Source of the DNA: Chrysomallon squamiferum
Lineage: Eukaryota > Mollusca > Gastropoda > Neomphalida > Peltospiridae
NCBI GenBank assembly: GCA_012295275.1
Contig: CM022666.1
Span: forward strand, 10,385,002 to 10,445,001
Length of the DNA: 60,000 bases
Direction: 5' to 3'
Below, in pieces: positions 36,927-51,445 of the stretch (position 1 is its first letter; every line of letters begins with the position of its first letter). The notes below the pieces were generated by a model. The model was not told the origin of the DNA and searched no databases. It saw only the letters and a list, made by a program, of their open reading frames with translations. The position numbers were made by a program, and so were the translations under genes.

Positions 36927-38359
36927 AATAAATAAAAACAAAAAAAATGAATTTTATGTTTTGCAAATGAAAATTAATTTAATGATCATAACATTTTTAT
37001 ATTATTACTCAAATACCAAAGCAGTTTGTTGTTACCAACACTGATAGAGTATCTAGTACATGCAGATGGGAACAGCTCATTATGGGACTTTTTTCCAGTC
37101 AATTATTGTTGCTAATAGAATGATGATTGCATTTCTTCTCACATAACAAGACAAGGAAAGATATATTTGGTAGACAAAATGTGACTGAATCATTAACTAT
37201 TCATTCATTCATTAGTATTCATAATTTATTTATTCATTTCTATACATGACTAACAAATAGTATATTTTAAAAAGGATCAAGTTGTATTATTTGGTAAATA
37301 TCACCTTTATTTAGTTAACCTTATCAGACTGAGCCAACATTGTTACTGTTTCTGAGGACCCAGTTCTCTAGGACTTTTCCCCATCCTAAAATGTATAATG
37401 TTACAATATTTATTTTATTACTGTTACTACTACAGCTACTATAACTACTATTACAGCTACTAATAATATATACTTACAAAATATTTCTAATGGTTTAAGT
37501 AAAAAAAAAAATGCAGTAGAGTGGCAGATAGAACTTTAGTCAAAATAACATTTGTAATCAACTGTATCATTACTTACTATAAATGCAGAAAAACATTTTT
37601 ATACTACTCAGAATACTATCATCCCAACTTATCAACTGAAAATCATATGTGCAAGATTGTCTAAATTTAATTTTACAAATTCTGTTTTACAATTCCCTGC
37701 TATCTGCCAGTTAGCTTATACATTCTTATGTCAGAAACAAAGCCCCTAAATCAAAGTAAATAAAAATACATATATAATTAATTTTGATTCCATAAATAAG
37801 AAAACAATATTAGTGGAATATTTTTCAACAATTTTATTTAATTTCTCTGAGGTTGCCTTTTAAATTATAGCAGATGTGTTCCTACAGATGACATATGATA
37901 GAATTAATGGCTGTCAAGGCCTTTTATTGAAAAACCAAGATGTTTTCTAGGTGTGTGTGTGTGTGTGCTACTCATTATTTTGGTTTGGTCACTGGTATTT
38001 TACAAAACAAAAATAATTATATTTAAAAAAAAAAATTTTTAAAAAAAAAAAATGTATGTTTAATGGTCAAATATATTGGTTTGGTGTACGTACAAGAATA
38101 TATAAATTTCATCCAATTTGTTAAACCGACACTGAGAGTTACAGTAACACTAACAGTGATGATGAATAACACATTGGTATGGTTGATATTGTTATTTTAA
38201 AACAAATTTAATAAAAAGTATACAGACCGATTATTACTATAGTTATCGCAAAAAGAATTAATAATAATAATGAAATAAATGATGGGAATAAATTCAATGT
38301 TTTGATTTAATAAAATAAAATAAATCTACAAATGTCATCGAAATGTGAATAGCCATTAT
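36927..38359. other. AT-rich intergenic sequence, nothing identified
   Basis: Short simple repeats only, such as a GT run near 37,950 and an A/T run at 38,023-38,052. No coding exon seen. Confidence 0.5.
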
Positions 38360-38360
38360 T

Positions 38361-38700
38361 TTTCGCGGGATTCTTCATGGACGTCATCAGGGGAAATCCC
38401 TCAAACAGTTGACCATGACCTCTACCTTTAATTTACATGGAGATGTCCAAAGCACGAGTCATAATTTCCTTCCTGTCGAAATGCTATATATAGCTAACAA
38501 CAGATATCAAGAACACCGGAGGTAATATTTATTAATTGTTTATAATTTTATTCAGTCTTGCAGATAGTACATACCTTCCACAATAGCAAAAGAAATACTG
38601 CTGGTAACAGGTTTCCGATGCAAGTGAAATATGTCAAATGCCAAGATGGCGGCGGGCACTTCCTGTCGTATCAATTGCTCGATTCTGGTTAAACCATTAA
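38361..38700. promoter_or_regulatory. Promoter-like patch with E2F-, CRE-, kB- and YY1-type motifs
   Basis: A GC-richer patch in AT-rich surroundings. TTTCGCGGGA (38361-38370) is E2F-like, GGACGTCA (38379-38386) is one base from a CRE, and GGGAAATCCC (38391-38400) fits the NF-kB consensus. CTATATATAG (38484-38493) is TATA-like, followed by the possible donor CCGGAG|gtaata at 38521/38522. CAAGATGGCGGC with ACTTCCTG (38,642-38,665) is the YY1/ETS pairing of TATA-less starts. It may be the promoter of the TRIM-like gene, with a very long first intron, or of a transcript I cannot see. Confidence 0.4.
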
Positions 38701-39225
38701 ATATTTTCAGGTTTTTTATGCATTTTCTATAATATTTGTAGTATAATCATTCTTAATATCAGTATAATTTAATAAATTTAATTTGTTTCATTGAGTTTAT
38801 GTCTGCTTTGCGATAATTAATATGCACTTCAGTAAGGTTGCAAAATCTTGAAATGGGTAACCCGGTAACGAGTAAGGGTCTGATTCTGAAGTTGAACGAT
38901 TAGAAGGGGTTATAAGGAAACTATGGACAGGCATAAAAAAAAAAAAAAAAAATCAGAGTAATTATTGTTCATAATTTTTTTCTACCATTACGTTATTTCA
39001 CCAATAATATTTATTTGCTTTAAAAGATAGTTATAACAAATTTAATTTGCATATAAATTATAATTGATATACGATATAATTAACTGTAAATAATAAAACA
39101 GTCTCAGAGTCTGGTGTAGGTAAAAAGTATTTTAAAAATGAAAATGCCTATTTGAAATATTTATACAGTAAATAATTCTTCAACAAGATAGTATTTATGT
39201 TGTTTCATTCCCTCTTTAGTTTATA

Positions 39226-39263
<38 letters not shown>

Positions 39264-42200
39264 TTAAAATATTTATAAGCTGAATGTTAGATATTTTCCT
39301 TTTTAAACTATACCTGTTTATTATCAAAAATGCAACTCATATTTGAATGATGTTCATAACAGGTAATGTTTATAGATGAAAATTCTCAGCAGAATCCACA
39401 AAATGATAGGATTCTGTTTTTTATAATAACAGATTCACAAATCTGATAAAGTTTAATGAAAAAAAAATATATATAAAAAAAGGAAGAACTAATGCATTTA
39501 TTAAATTCCCGTGAATGAAATTATGAAAAAAAGGCAGACAAAAATTCAAAAATATTGCATGAAGAATCAATAATGTTCAAGCAACTTAATTCTGATTAAT
39601 TTGTCCATAATGTAGAGGTAACTGCAAGTTAAATCAAAACCTACACACATCTGTAACATGCTGTACAGTAATCAGATTGCCAGCCAGTATTTATTAATAA
39701 CTAATTTACTTAATTAAGTGATTGGTATGACAACAGTTTGTGTCATGGTTTTTTATTAAAGGGTGGTGCAGAATCAGATTAAAAAAAACAGATTTTAGAT
39801 GTTAATCTAAATGTTTATGTTAAAGATGATTTTAGCAGATAGTATATTGTGTTAATTTGTTACATATTACTTAATATACAGTGTTGTTTATGCATATTAT
39901 ATGCATTGTTATTTATATGAGTCATTGTTCAGTATTCAGTGTTTATATCAGATATAGTTTTGTATCTATGTCAAACATTACTTAGTGCATTGTATTAATA
40001 TCAGATATTGCTCACAGTTTCAAAATTATATTAAATGTTATTTAGTATGCAATGTTATATCGGATATAATTTAGTACATAATTATTTTGTTTATACATTA
40101 TGATAATATTATTTAGAATTAAATATTATTTATATCAGATTTAGTTTATTATATACTGTTAGTTTTTACTTCTTGAATCACTGAATATTTCAATTTATTT
40201 TTTTCATTTTTTTTTCAATAGTAATCAAAGAGATAAAAATTATGTTTAATTTTTTTTTCTTTTTTTAACTTTTTTTTTTATATACCTAGTTTTGGATTAA
40301 ATATCTTCAGAATATATAGCCTGTTTGTAATTTATAGATAGCAAATTATTTTCCACATGAGGTTTTATATTTACGTTGAAAGTGATGACAAGACTACTGT
40401 ATTAAAGTCCAATGTAAGTATGGTATTTACTTATATACAAAAAGTGTACAAATGCCAAAAGTGATTACAGAAGTACTGTAACATAGACCAGCATAAATGG
40501 CATGCACTGCAGTATTAATGAGTGTATTTCCTGTTGTATTGTCACCTCCCATTGATAAACTGTTCCAGTCTCAAAAAAAGTATGTCTTCAGAGTTTTGTT
40601 ATTTCAAACTTCAAACATTTATTTTTAAACAAATTTTATATTAGGACTATAAAGTCTTTTATTTGATCTATTCATGCATATAATCAAGGTGTATCTCGAA
40701 TATGAAAGATACTATTTGCATAACATTTATGAAAACTGTCTGAGCAGAAAGATTGTTTTCTATTAATTAGTCAAACAAATCTTGTGTTGTTTTGCTGTGA
40801 TGAATATGGTCCTGTGTTTGGCTTCAAGCTTTTCATTGTTGATGGCCAACAATTTTACTTAACTAGTTAGTATCTGTTGCTTACTGAGCTTTAAACAATA
40901 TTATGTTTAGTTTTCTTTTGAAGATACTGTGTATGTGTTTGTTTATGTCCCATTCACCTAAATAATTCACCATTCATTCTAAATAACTTGTCATTTTAAT
41001 GAAATTCTTAGAAATGAATTCTAAATACTGAAACAATATGGTCATGGTAAATTATTTTATATAAATAAAATTACAATAAAAAAATATTTTAAAAAGTAAA
41101 AATATAAACCAAATCCAACAGAATTAATCAGATATAATAAACTGAGAAGCACTGAATTAATTTCCTGATACCTGTTTTAGGAACATAACACAAAAGTGAA
41201 TTTGCATAGTTTATGTGACTAACCTGCTTACTTTAGAACGTACTTGGTTAAGAAATAATCCAAGTTTATTTATGTTACAGGAGCAGAAAAAAATAATAGA
41301 CATTTGTTTTTTCATTTTCATAGCAACAGTGCTTTATAATAACAAAAAAGTTTAAATGTTTGTGTTTTTTTCCTTCACATCTATTTCATGTATTTGTTTA
41401 AGTGTAACCAAAATTTATATTAAAACTCAGCAGTCAAGCTTTTGATGCAGCTTATTTGATCTAATTTCAAATCATCTATAGGCTATATATTGTTTACAAC
41501 CAAATTTTACAACATAGAATTTTCATGACTATCCACTGAGATTTTTATCTGTCACACTGTCATATGAAACACAGATTGACATTATGCTGGTTAGTAGAAA
41601 AATATTACTATAAGAATAATCAGATATTTCTATTCATTTATATATGAACAGCTGAGAACAGCTGTGATCTAACTCCAGTAGAATACGAAAAAAGATTCAA
41701 TTGTATGGTGATCAACATTGATAAGATCTGTCAGTGAGAGAATGTTTTTGTTTTACGTTGGTCATATTTAACAGTATTCCAATTCAACTTTGTATTCATT
41801 TGATTATATACTTGATGTCTTGAACACCATTTATCTCAGAAATTATTTTCTGTGTGTTAGCACATTCATACTTACCATTGTTTTTTCTTCTTCTTCGTCG
41901 TCTTATTATTATATTATCTTTAAATGTGTTATTAATTTTGTTTAGTGACACAGTTACCTTCTGGATAAAATTGTTACATACAGTTTAATATTATATGCAA
42001 CACAAAGCAAGACTTCTTGTCAGTTATGTAAGCTATGCAGTTTGTTCATACATAATCCTGAATTATCCTCATCATTGATGCTGCCAATAAGAAGTATATA
42101 GTAGTTATATAGAATCTTAGGTTTAATTGTAAGTATAATAGAAAATCAGTGTTTCATATATCCACTGACATTTTGAAGGGAATCTAAATCACCTTGCAGC

Positions 42201-45200
42201 CAATTCAAAGAAGCCAGCATGCTAAATCTTTAATCTCGTTTAGTGAAACTATAGATGATGCACATAGCTGTTGTTGGATTATTTGGTTGATGTAAGCCAA
42301 ATTACTGAAAAATGGATAAAACAGTTAAAAGAAACTTAGTCAGATGTTCCATTTTCAAATAGTCATTTTGAGAAACATTGTCATTTATATTATCATCTGT
42401 ATAACAGGGCTGGAATCTCCTGAATATGATTGATTAGATTACAAAGAATTATGATTGCTGCACTGTCAGTCGTGTAATTTAGAAAATGGTAATGCTGTGT
42501 AGTTCAGGTTGCAAAATAAGGGACATGTAGATGATAGCTAAGTAAATGAAATGAGGTACATTGGAAATTGACCAGTCAGTGTATTACAGTGTGTTGTCTT
42601 AAACTGTGTTTTCAGTTACACATAATTAACAATTTGAACACTTTCTCTGATACTGTGATATTCAGTATTAAGTACTTGGTGTTTAGTTTTGTTATCGTAT
42701 TAAGTTTTAACTTCACCAGCATACCATACCATGAAGATATTTGTTCAAGTGGAGGAATATTTGTTAAACTTGTGTCAACAAGTTAGTCAAGCATGACAAT
42801 AGGGTGAACATTTCATAGTCTGAATGACATTCCACAGCTGAATGAGTTCATGGCTCTGAGATTAAACTGTTACAGTAAACTTACACTATTGTTTCTTTAT
42901 AAGTCAAGTTAATTAGAGCATTTCAAACATATACCAGTGTTTCACATGTTTTTAGGTAGAAATTAAGGTCTAATCCTATTGTTATAGAGAGAATAAGTAC
43001 AGCTAGTGATTGAAACTTTGTACATTTTGTTATTGAAATAGTGTTTGCTCTAGGGCTAGATTAAATTTAATAATATGATGAATTCTAAAATTTGATATCA
43101 GTATAGGAACCAAATTTATGCTGCAACAGACTGATCAGATTTTCTACAGATATTCTAGTTGCAGTTTCTTTTACTATTATTTATTTATTTTTGTGATTTT
43201 AACAGCACAAGTCACTACTTACACTAGTACCTTTTTAACCTGATGGATGAACATAAACATCCATACTTGATATTTTTATATTTTGGAATACTTATAATAC
43301 AAAAATAATAATAATAAAATTCAAAATAAAAAAAATATGAAAACAGTTCTAAGACTGTTGTGTATTACTTGGAATGGCTTTTTATAATAGTAAGTATATG
43401 AGAACCTGGTAACCCTTTGGGTGTGGTTTTGTACTGTTCTGTCAAGTGTATGTTTTATTGAGATGGATTTATCAAACAAATGGCAGTGTGAAACCCACTT
43501 GATGAATTGACATTTCTTTGATGCTTGTTGTCTGCTATCATTGTAAAACTAATGACAGTGTTTATTTTAGTCATACATTCTTGTCATTTCCAAACTTCCA
43601 CTAAGACAGACAGTGTGAATGTATTATTGAATATATTTCTTGTTTTTATCTCTACTATTTCTTCATTAAAAATAGTCTCTAATGTTTTATTTAAATATAA
43701 ATGGATGACAATTATTTAATTTATTTAGATGTTATTTTTGTAATCAGTAATTTAGAATTAAAAATGTCGATATAAAATATAATTAAATAAAACTAATAAT
43801 TTTTTTTTTTTAAATAAGTAATAGAAACAAAAACAGCTTCCTCAAAACTTATAAGTGATTTTTTTAGATGTGTTCTAGCATTATTAATTTTCAGTAAACT
43901 TCTATTGCAACTATCTTTTTTTTACATATTTTATTTATTTTGCATAAGCTAAGCAGATGACATATCTAATCAGTTTGTGCTCTCTGATTGTGTAAACAAC
44001 AATCTAAATGGGATGATACTTGATGTACACAGTGAAAATATTGTTACAGTTTCAATGGTTTCAAGTTCCACATTCTTTAGCCTTTTTGTATCAGATTAAG
44101 AGATCAGTAAACATATAATGTACATCAGATACACAGTTTTCTTGGGTTTGAGAGTATGCATAAACTAAACCATTTATTTAGAAGTTGTTGTTAACTTCTG
44201 TCTAAAATGTTTCTTTTTATTTCTGACAATTTCACATTTTAATATTAAAAAAACAAAACACCATGGATTTTATAATTTTAAAATTTATTTTTAAAAAGAT
44301 CCAATCTAATGTTTTTAAAATCTTATAATATTAACTTTTTCACAAACTTCTTCATCATCATAGAATAATTTCCTGTGTTGTTATTTTATTACTTCCTGCA
44401 CCATTATAACTTGCATATCTTGAATTTCATATTGTATATTGCTGACAGACTCCAAATGAAGAGTTGTTTTATTTCTGTATGGAATGCTTCCTGTGTGTGT
44501 GTGCAAGACAAACTTGTAGATCCTAATGTTAATGCTGTAGCTGCGCAATGCTGTCACACTCATGGCAAATTATCATAAGGCAACAGTTTCTGCTTTAACC
44601 GGACATTTATTTACATGTTAACAACAATGTACTAAGCAGACTGACTTTCAAATCTTCATTGCTTCATATAATTTCACAATAAACATTCATTCAGTTGTTG
44701 AATTTTGTTTAACTGAAATGAAAATAATTAATTATTATTTGTAATTTACAAGGTTACACTTTCTAACACAGGTAAATTGTTTCTCACAACCAAAGAAGAA
44801 GTTAAAAATAAAATTATATTTTAATTATATAAAGGCGACCCATAGCTATACGGCAGTTTTTAAGAAATTAATATATTAGATGAAGATATTTTAGGTGTTA
44901 GAGGCCATGCACTGGAGTTGCTAAATAACACTGTTAACTGCTGTTTTCACAGGCTACAAAAGGCTGTTTAATGAAGGGACTGTTTGCAAATGTGACCTGC
45001 CCACTTCCTGTTTTCCTAAAGCTATGACATCAGTGGTTATTTGTTGATCCAATTGATCACAATGACATGAGCAAATAGTGGGGTGCAGTCACAGTGTGTG
45101 TTGTTCAATCATGACCCCCTTCCTAGACCCCATTCTTCTTTCAGACAGAAAACATGTGAGAAAAGATAATAATTACATAAAATCACTACCCATTTTGGTC

Positions 45201-48200
45201 ATGTTATGCTTTTGGCTAATTTCTGTATTCCTATATATTATCTCACTTGCTAGCATTTCCCTCTGCTGAAACATTTGTTACCTGCGGTAAACTACAGACA
45301 GAATTGCTTAGCCAGACAGGAAATTTGTACTCTTAGCATCCGGTGTGGGTTGTTAGAAGAAAAGTCCTGTGTGAGAATGCTTACCTGCATTTTTAATTGT
45401 TTTACTACCTGGAGCTGCAGACTTGTTTAATTCTAACCAGATCATCAGACACTGACACACTATAGTTCTTAGACAAATCTTGTGCTAAAAGAAATAATCA
45501 AAATTATCTTTCAAAAACCTGATTAGTTATAAACAAAATTGTAATGATGTTTTTAACAGAATATTTAAAAACAGTGTTTTATTTAGATCATTTTAGTCAT
45601 CCATCTTTAACTTTGTGTGCAGTGTGAAACAGATAATTTCATGACTTTAATAAAGACTGTTAATAGATATATCTGATATAAGTGGTTGAAATTTCTGTGA
45701 TAGGAAGTAACGTAAATCTGCTGGATGATGTTTTGCAGTTGGTTTTTACCTTTGCATAGAGATTTGCCATGAAAGGAATGGATAAGTTGGATGAGGGTAT
45801 TCAGCTTACAGGAATTCTTACAGGTAGCCATTTTTCAACTCTAGAATTGGTGCAGCTATGTTTGTGCCTTTGTATTAGTAACTTTTTCACAACATGTTTC
45901 ACTTTAATTATTTGTATAATTTAACAGATCATTGCATTAGTATAATTAAATATGGTGAATATTAATTTACTTGATGATTAAATGACTAGCTTTGGTAGTT
46001 AGACACTGAATGTATTAACAAGTCTATGAAAAACTCTTTACTGTACATAAAAACACTATACTTTTGATAAACATGGTGAATAATGTTAGCCAACTCACCA
46101 TATTTAACAGATGCATAGGAAATATTCATCATGTTTTGTAAATTATATACTATAAGAATTTCTAAAATGTAATATAATGCTACTGGCTAAAATATTTCAA
46201 ATATGTTACTGAAAAAGATTACCAAATATATTTAAATAACATTTACATTTTATTAATTTCTAACTTACAAATTAAATTTAAAAAATCTGATTTGACAGTT
46301 AATATAAAATATTAATTATTTTTATTATTGGTATCAGTTGTTAAATCTGAATCAATAAAATAATTACTTGTGTACTCACATTTTGTTATATTATCCAATA
46401 AAAAACTGAAAATAAGCAAATATTTTCATTTGTTACCTTTAGGAAATAACAGTAAACAAAATAATTAAAAGTATATATGTAAGCTGCTTCAGAATCAAGC
46501 ACTGTCAGTTAAATTTCTATAGAATAGATCTATTTTATAAATAGTTTTATAAAAAGATAATAGATTTTAATAACTTTTTTCTAAGCAATATTTTATTATT
46601 CTAATTGTTTAATAGCCAAATACCTTTTATGTAGACCTTCCCAAAGACAGTAAAGCATATACCATAGTCTTAGTAAAGGTGTATTAGTACACTGGGTTGA
46701 TTGTTAAAACAAAACATATTTGTATTTTGCAGAATATGTGTATCATAATTACCAATGACATCTCACAAATAATAATGTTTTTAATTATTTATTGATTTTT
46801 CTTCTTCTTCTTCTTATTATTATTAATTTCTAGAACATCCCTGTTGATACAGTTATGTCCTTCAGAATCATTGCAATTATAAAACACATTTCAGAATTAA
46901 CAACATATTCTGAACATTTTTATTTTATTATTTATTTTCTGGTAAAGTTGTTTATAATGAACATTAATTTTGTTTCCAGTTGCAGTTGACCATTCTCCTT
47001 GTCTAAATCCTGTCTGCATGCAGGTATAACACACACACACACACACACACATCTAATTTAAAAAAAAAATTCTGCTTCTTTTTTTTTTTTTTTGTGTGAC
47101 CTTTAACATGAAATATGGCAAAAATCTTGTTCACTGGTGTGAGAGAAAATGCAAACATGCAGGAAGTATTTGGCATGTTGTAAACAAGGACAGGCTTACA
47201 ATTATTATAAACTGGCATTTTTTCAAAGTGTGTAGTACAAGGTGCACTTGCAGACTGTTATGAGAGTTATTGGCAGATTCCACCATCATGCTAAAAAGAA
47301 ATTGTGTATTAAAAAAAATAGATATTAAAATATTAGAATTGAACTAAATTTGAAAAAATATTTTTATAAGGCATTTAGAGGTATGGTAATGGAATATTTT
47401 TTTGTCATTTCTGCTTTCTAAAACTAATGATACATTTGTTTAGAACTAACAAATATCAGCCTTTCATTCATTGCTTAAAAGATGTAATGGCATATAAAAT
47501 TTTAATAATGTTTATACATGTTTTTATTTCCTGTGTTTATGTACTAAATATTTTAAGCTATATTTGTGATAGCTTTACTAGTTCAGTCCCTAAGCAAGTT
47601 TGTATCTCTTGTTTTTATCTTTTGATTCAAATTTCTATCATCATCTTGTTGGTGTAAACCCTCCCAGTTACAAGTATTGTTAAAATTGCACTACTTAGTT
47701 TCAAAAGGTGCACTGTTTTTTTTATTAGTTAATATATCGGGGATACATGTGTGGCTGCCTGAATTAGGCTAAAGTAGAAAAATACTTGTTTAATGACTTT
47801 ATAACCTATTCATATATATAACACTTCCGGCATGAACTCATCTTGTTTGAATGGCTAATTATAATTAAATGTTTCTGATGAGAAGCAGTGCTTTCATATT
47901 TGTATTATAATTAGTTGTTTTTAATGAATATCAGTAAATACTGATAAAACATATTTAAAGTGATAACAATTATATGCTTGTTTCTATCAAACAATTATTT
48001 TTTATGATTGCTAACATTATAAGATGCATGTACAAAAGTAAATTTAAAAAAAAAAGTATGTGCATAATCATTAAAGTAGTTGAAGACTACTGTTCTACAC
48101 GGCATACATTTCACAACACTGATTTCAAATTTTGTAATAAAACTTGTGATATGCTGATATGAAACACATACACAATATTATAAAATTTACCAGATTCACA

Positions 48201-51084
48201 TAGTATATTAGATCTCAGAGCTTCAGCTGTTTCTGACTTTGATGTAACAAGAATAACATAATCCAGAGCAGATAAGAGTTTTAAAATAAGAAATATTTTC
48301 AGTGTAGTATATTTTTCAAAATTCTTTCAGAAGTTGAGATTAGCTCGAAAATTTGCTATTTCTGTTTGGAAATGTTAATCAGTAAAAAAAAAAAAAAAAA
48401 AAATTAATAATGACATATTTACTCTGCATAATTACAGTTGATATTACATTGCTGTTGTATAATACATCAATGCACGCATTCATTTGACTCCTGTTCTGGT
48501 TAGAGCTGTCCTTTCCAGGTTATTATAAAATATCCTTGCTGCTATATAGCAACCATGATGTCTGGATTTCCTCCCTGTATATTATTATTATATACAAACC
48601 TTGTTTGACATAATTTGTAATAATTACTATTTCTTCATCAGTGTATTCACTGACTCTGAAGATATATTGATGACTGCAATATTAATAATCATTTGAGATA
48701 TGTGAAATAAATTTAGATGTTTATTTAAAAATAAAATATTTTTGCAAGTTATTTTTGTATTTTATAATTTCTTTGATGCATAATTTTAAAATATGTATTA
48801 TTTTGTGTAAGTTACTACAGATAAAATTATATATTTACATATAATAGATTGACAAATTACTTGTTATTTCTTAAAATTGTTTGATTATTATAAGAAATAC
48901 TGGGCAGAATATGTATCAAAATAGCAAATATTGTTTTGTTTTTTTACATTTGTGATAAATATTTGTCATTTTACTCACTAAATGTGACAGAAACTACAGT
49001 GAATTTGTTCACCAGCAGTTGGTTGATTAGTTAACTAGCACAGAAACCTGCCAGTGGACTGTTTTGTTCATTGTTAAATAATGTATGTGTTTTTAATTGG
49101 TCTTAGTTTGCCTGTTTAAACTTAGAACTGTCATTTTAACCAACAAAGAATATGTCACTTTTTAAAGTTGATTTAGGTTAGGAATATATTCAGTTTAATA
49201 TTCAGCTATTCTTTAGGTGTAAGCTAAATATCCTGGTCTGCTTTATTAAGAGCTAGTTGAATAGTGGACAACTTCTCTTATCACAGTCACCTGGAATGAT
49301 AACTATCCAATATAGAAGATAGTGTTAATACTAATACTATCTTTGACATCTGATAATAAACAAAGTATTTTCTTTCTTTAAACATTGAGAATTTCATTTC
49401 AGCATTCATCAGAATAGGATTTTCTTTTTACAAAAATAACATAGTGACATCATCCCTCTGTAATTTTATTGTTACTGAAGTGTGAATTTAATCTTGTCAC
49501 TAATCCCATATTTGACATTTAATAATAAACCATTTTTAAAATCATACTCACTACTTTAAACATTGAAATAGATAAGAAATTCATTTGTACATTTATCAAG
49601 ATTACTATTTAGAATAAAATAAAAATTGTATTATATTTCTGTGTAACAAATCTGTTCTCCACGATAAGTTTCCTCTCTACCACTCAAAAGCTTTCTGCTG
49701 ATTCCATTTGACGGCTGTATTGAACAGAAATGACAAATGTTGTTTGTGTCTAATCTTTTCTCTTTCTTTTTTACAATATTTTTATTAAAGAAAATCTTCC
49801 CTCGTAAAACTGGAGCAGGTACTGGATGTTTTTGTTATTTTGTGAGAGTGATTTAGCTTTTTCTGCTGTATGAACAATAAAAATATAAAAATATTAATAT
49901 TTGGAGAAGAAGAAGAATTATTTTTAATTTTTTAATTTTTAATTTAATTGTATATAACATGGTTTAAACATATAAAGTAGTATTACACTATTACTGAATA
50001 AAAGATAAATCCTAGATTAGTTATTCAGTATATGTGAAAAAAGTAATGTGCTTTCAGATAAGCAGATAGGAGCAGGCTGTAGGTCAGTGACAACATAAAT
50101 TAGAGTTATGACTTAAAAAGAATTGCATATCTTTGCTGCTATTGGGATATCTACAAATAAACTGTTTATCAAAAACTTTGCTAAATGTTTCTCTCTGAGG
50201 AATGGTACATATAAAATATTCCTTGCAGCTAATAAGAGTAGCCTATGGGATGGTAGCAGTGAGTTTATTATGATTATGTTTTGAATTTTACAGTAAAAAT
50301 CTGATGAATATATTTTCCCTCCTCTGAAGTTTTCATTAAATTATTTTTATTATTATCATTTTTATTTATTTATTTATTTTATTATATTGATACATGTAAA
50401 GGCTTCATTACTGCTAATGAACAATAATAGTCTGGAGAATGATAGTGTGTGTTATTATTTTTAGATATGTATGAATATACATTTTGTTTATTTATTTGTC
50501 ACTGTTCTTTAAGTTTTATTTTAGTTTTACTAACACTCAACATATTTTTATTGACAACTGACATCTGATGTATTTATGGACATTATTCTTTCAGCAGTTA
50601 TTAACCTCTGTTCTAGCTTGCTAAAGATTGATAAACTGACTTTTCAGTGTCCTTTAATAATGGACAGGAATAGGGTGCTTTGATAAATAAACATTAGTCA
50701 CATGTCTAACAGGATGTGCCATTCATTTGCCAGGTGGATAAGTAGGCCACTAAAGGGCATTGTATAATGGCCACTTCAAATGGCACTTCACATATCAGCC
50801 ATAAACCATAGTGACCTCTCCCACCAAAATCTTCCTATGAATCCAAATTCAGGGCTGGCTAATAGAATGTCCAACATAGAAGATTTTAGTAGATGTAGAT
50901 ATTTATACAGTATTATCTTTTCACATTTGTATAATAATAATAATAAATTACCTAAATTAGATAAATAATATCAGATGTGCCTGTGTGTGTGTGTATGTGG
51001 TGTCCAGTAATGAAAATTAATACATAGTTATTGTAAACACCTTGAAGCAATGTTTAATGTCTGTTATGTATATTGACTACACTT
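38701..51084. other. 12 kb without recognised genes
   Basis: AT-rich sequence with simple repeats: poly-A ~38,937-38,953, poly-T 39228-39257, (CA)n 47028-47051, poly-A 48384-48402. A somewhat less AT-rich block around 44,870-45,290 may be regulatory but has no exon I can defend. It could be intergenic or the first intron of the TRIM-like gene. Confidence 0.4.
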
Positions 51085-51445
51085 TTACTAACACATCAAC
51101 ATTTGCCATACTGTCAGTAAACACACCAACATTGTCATATCACAAACACATTAACATTTGCCATACTGACAGTGAACACACCAACATTGTCATACTGTCA
51201 GAAACACACCGACATTTGCCATACTGTCAGGAAACTAATAAATATTCTCATAAAATCAGAAAACACTTAAATATTTTCATACTATCAGTGAACACATACT
51301 GTCATACAGTCAGTGAACAAAACAGCTTTGTCAGTCACAAAAATTATACTATCACTGAACCCACATTGTCATAGAGTCAATGAACACACAAACATAGTCA
51401 TATAGTCGGTAAACAGACAAGCATTGTCATACTGTCAGTAAACAC
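51085..51445. repeat. Degenerate ~30-bp minisatellite
   Basis: About a dozen imperfect copies of a unit like CATACTGTCAGTGAACAC, with ACCAACATTGT or ACATTTGC variants. Many units keep a multiple-of-three length, so one frame stays open for over 100 codons with recurring SVNT/ICHT-type words. This is not evidence of a gene. Confidence 0.85.

Noticed and set aside
44870-45290. Less AT-rich block with an acceptor-like ttttcacag
   Set aside because: No open frame of matching phase and no donor; could be conserved non-coding DNA but the sequence alone does not show it.
49797-49828. 27-nt microexon-like segment (AAAATCTTCCCTCG... followed by gtactg)
   Set aside because: The acceptor ends in aaag without a pyrimidine tract, the donor is weak, and no flanking exons exist to test the phase.
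51042-51374. 110-codon open frame
   Set aside because: Lies mostly in the degenerate ~30-bp minisatellite; its apparent repeats reflect the DNA repeat.
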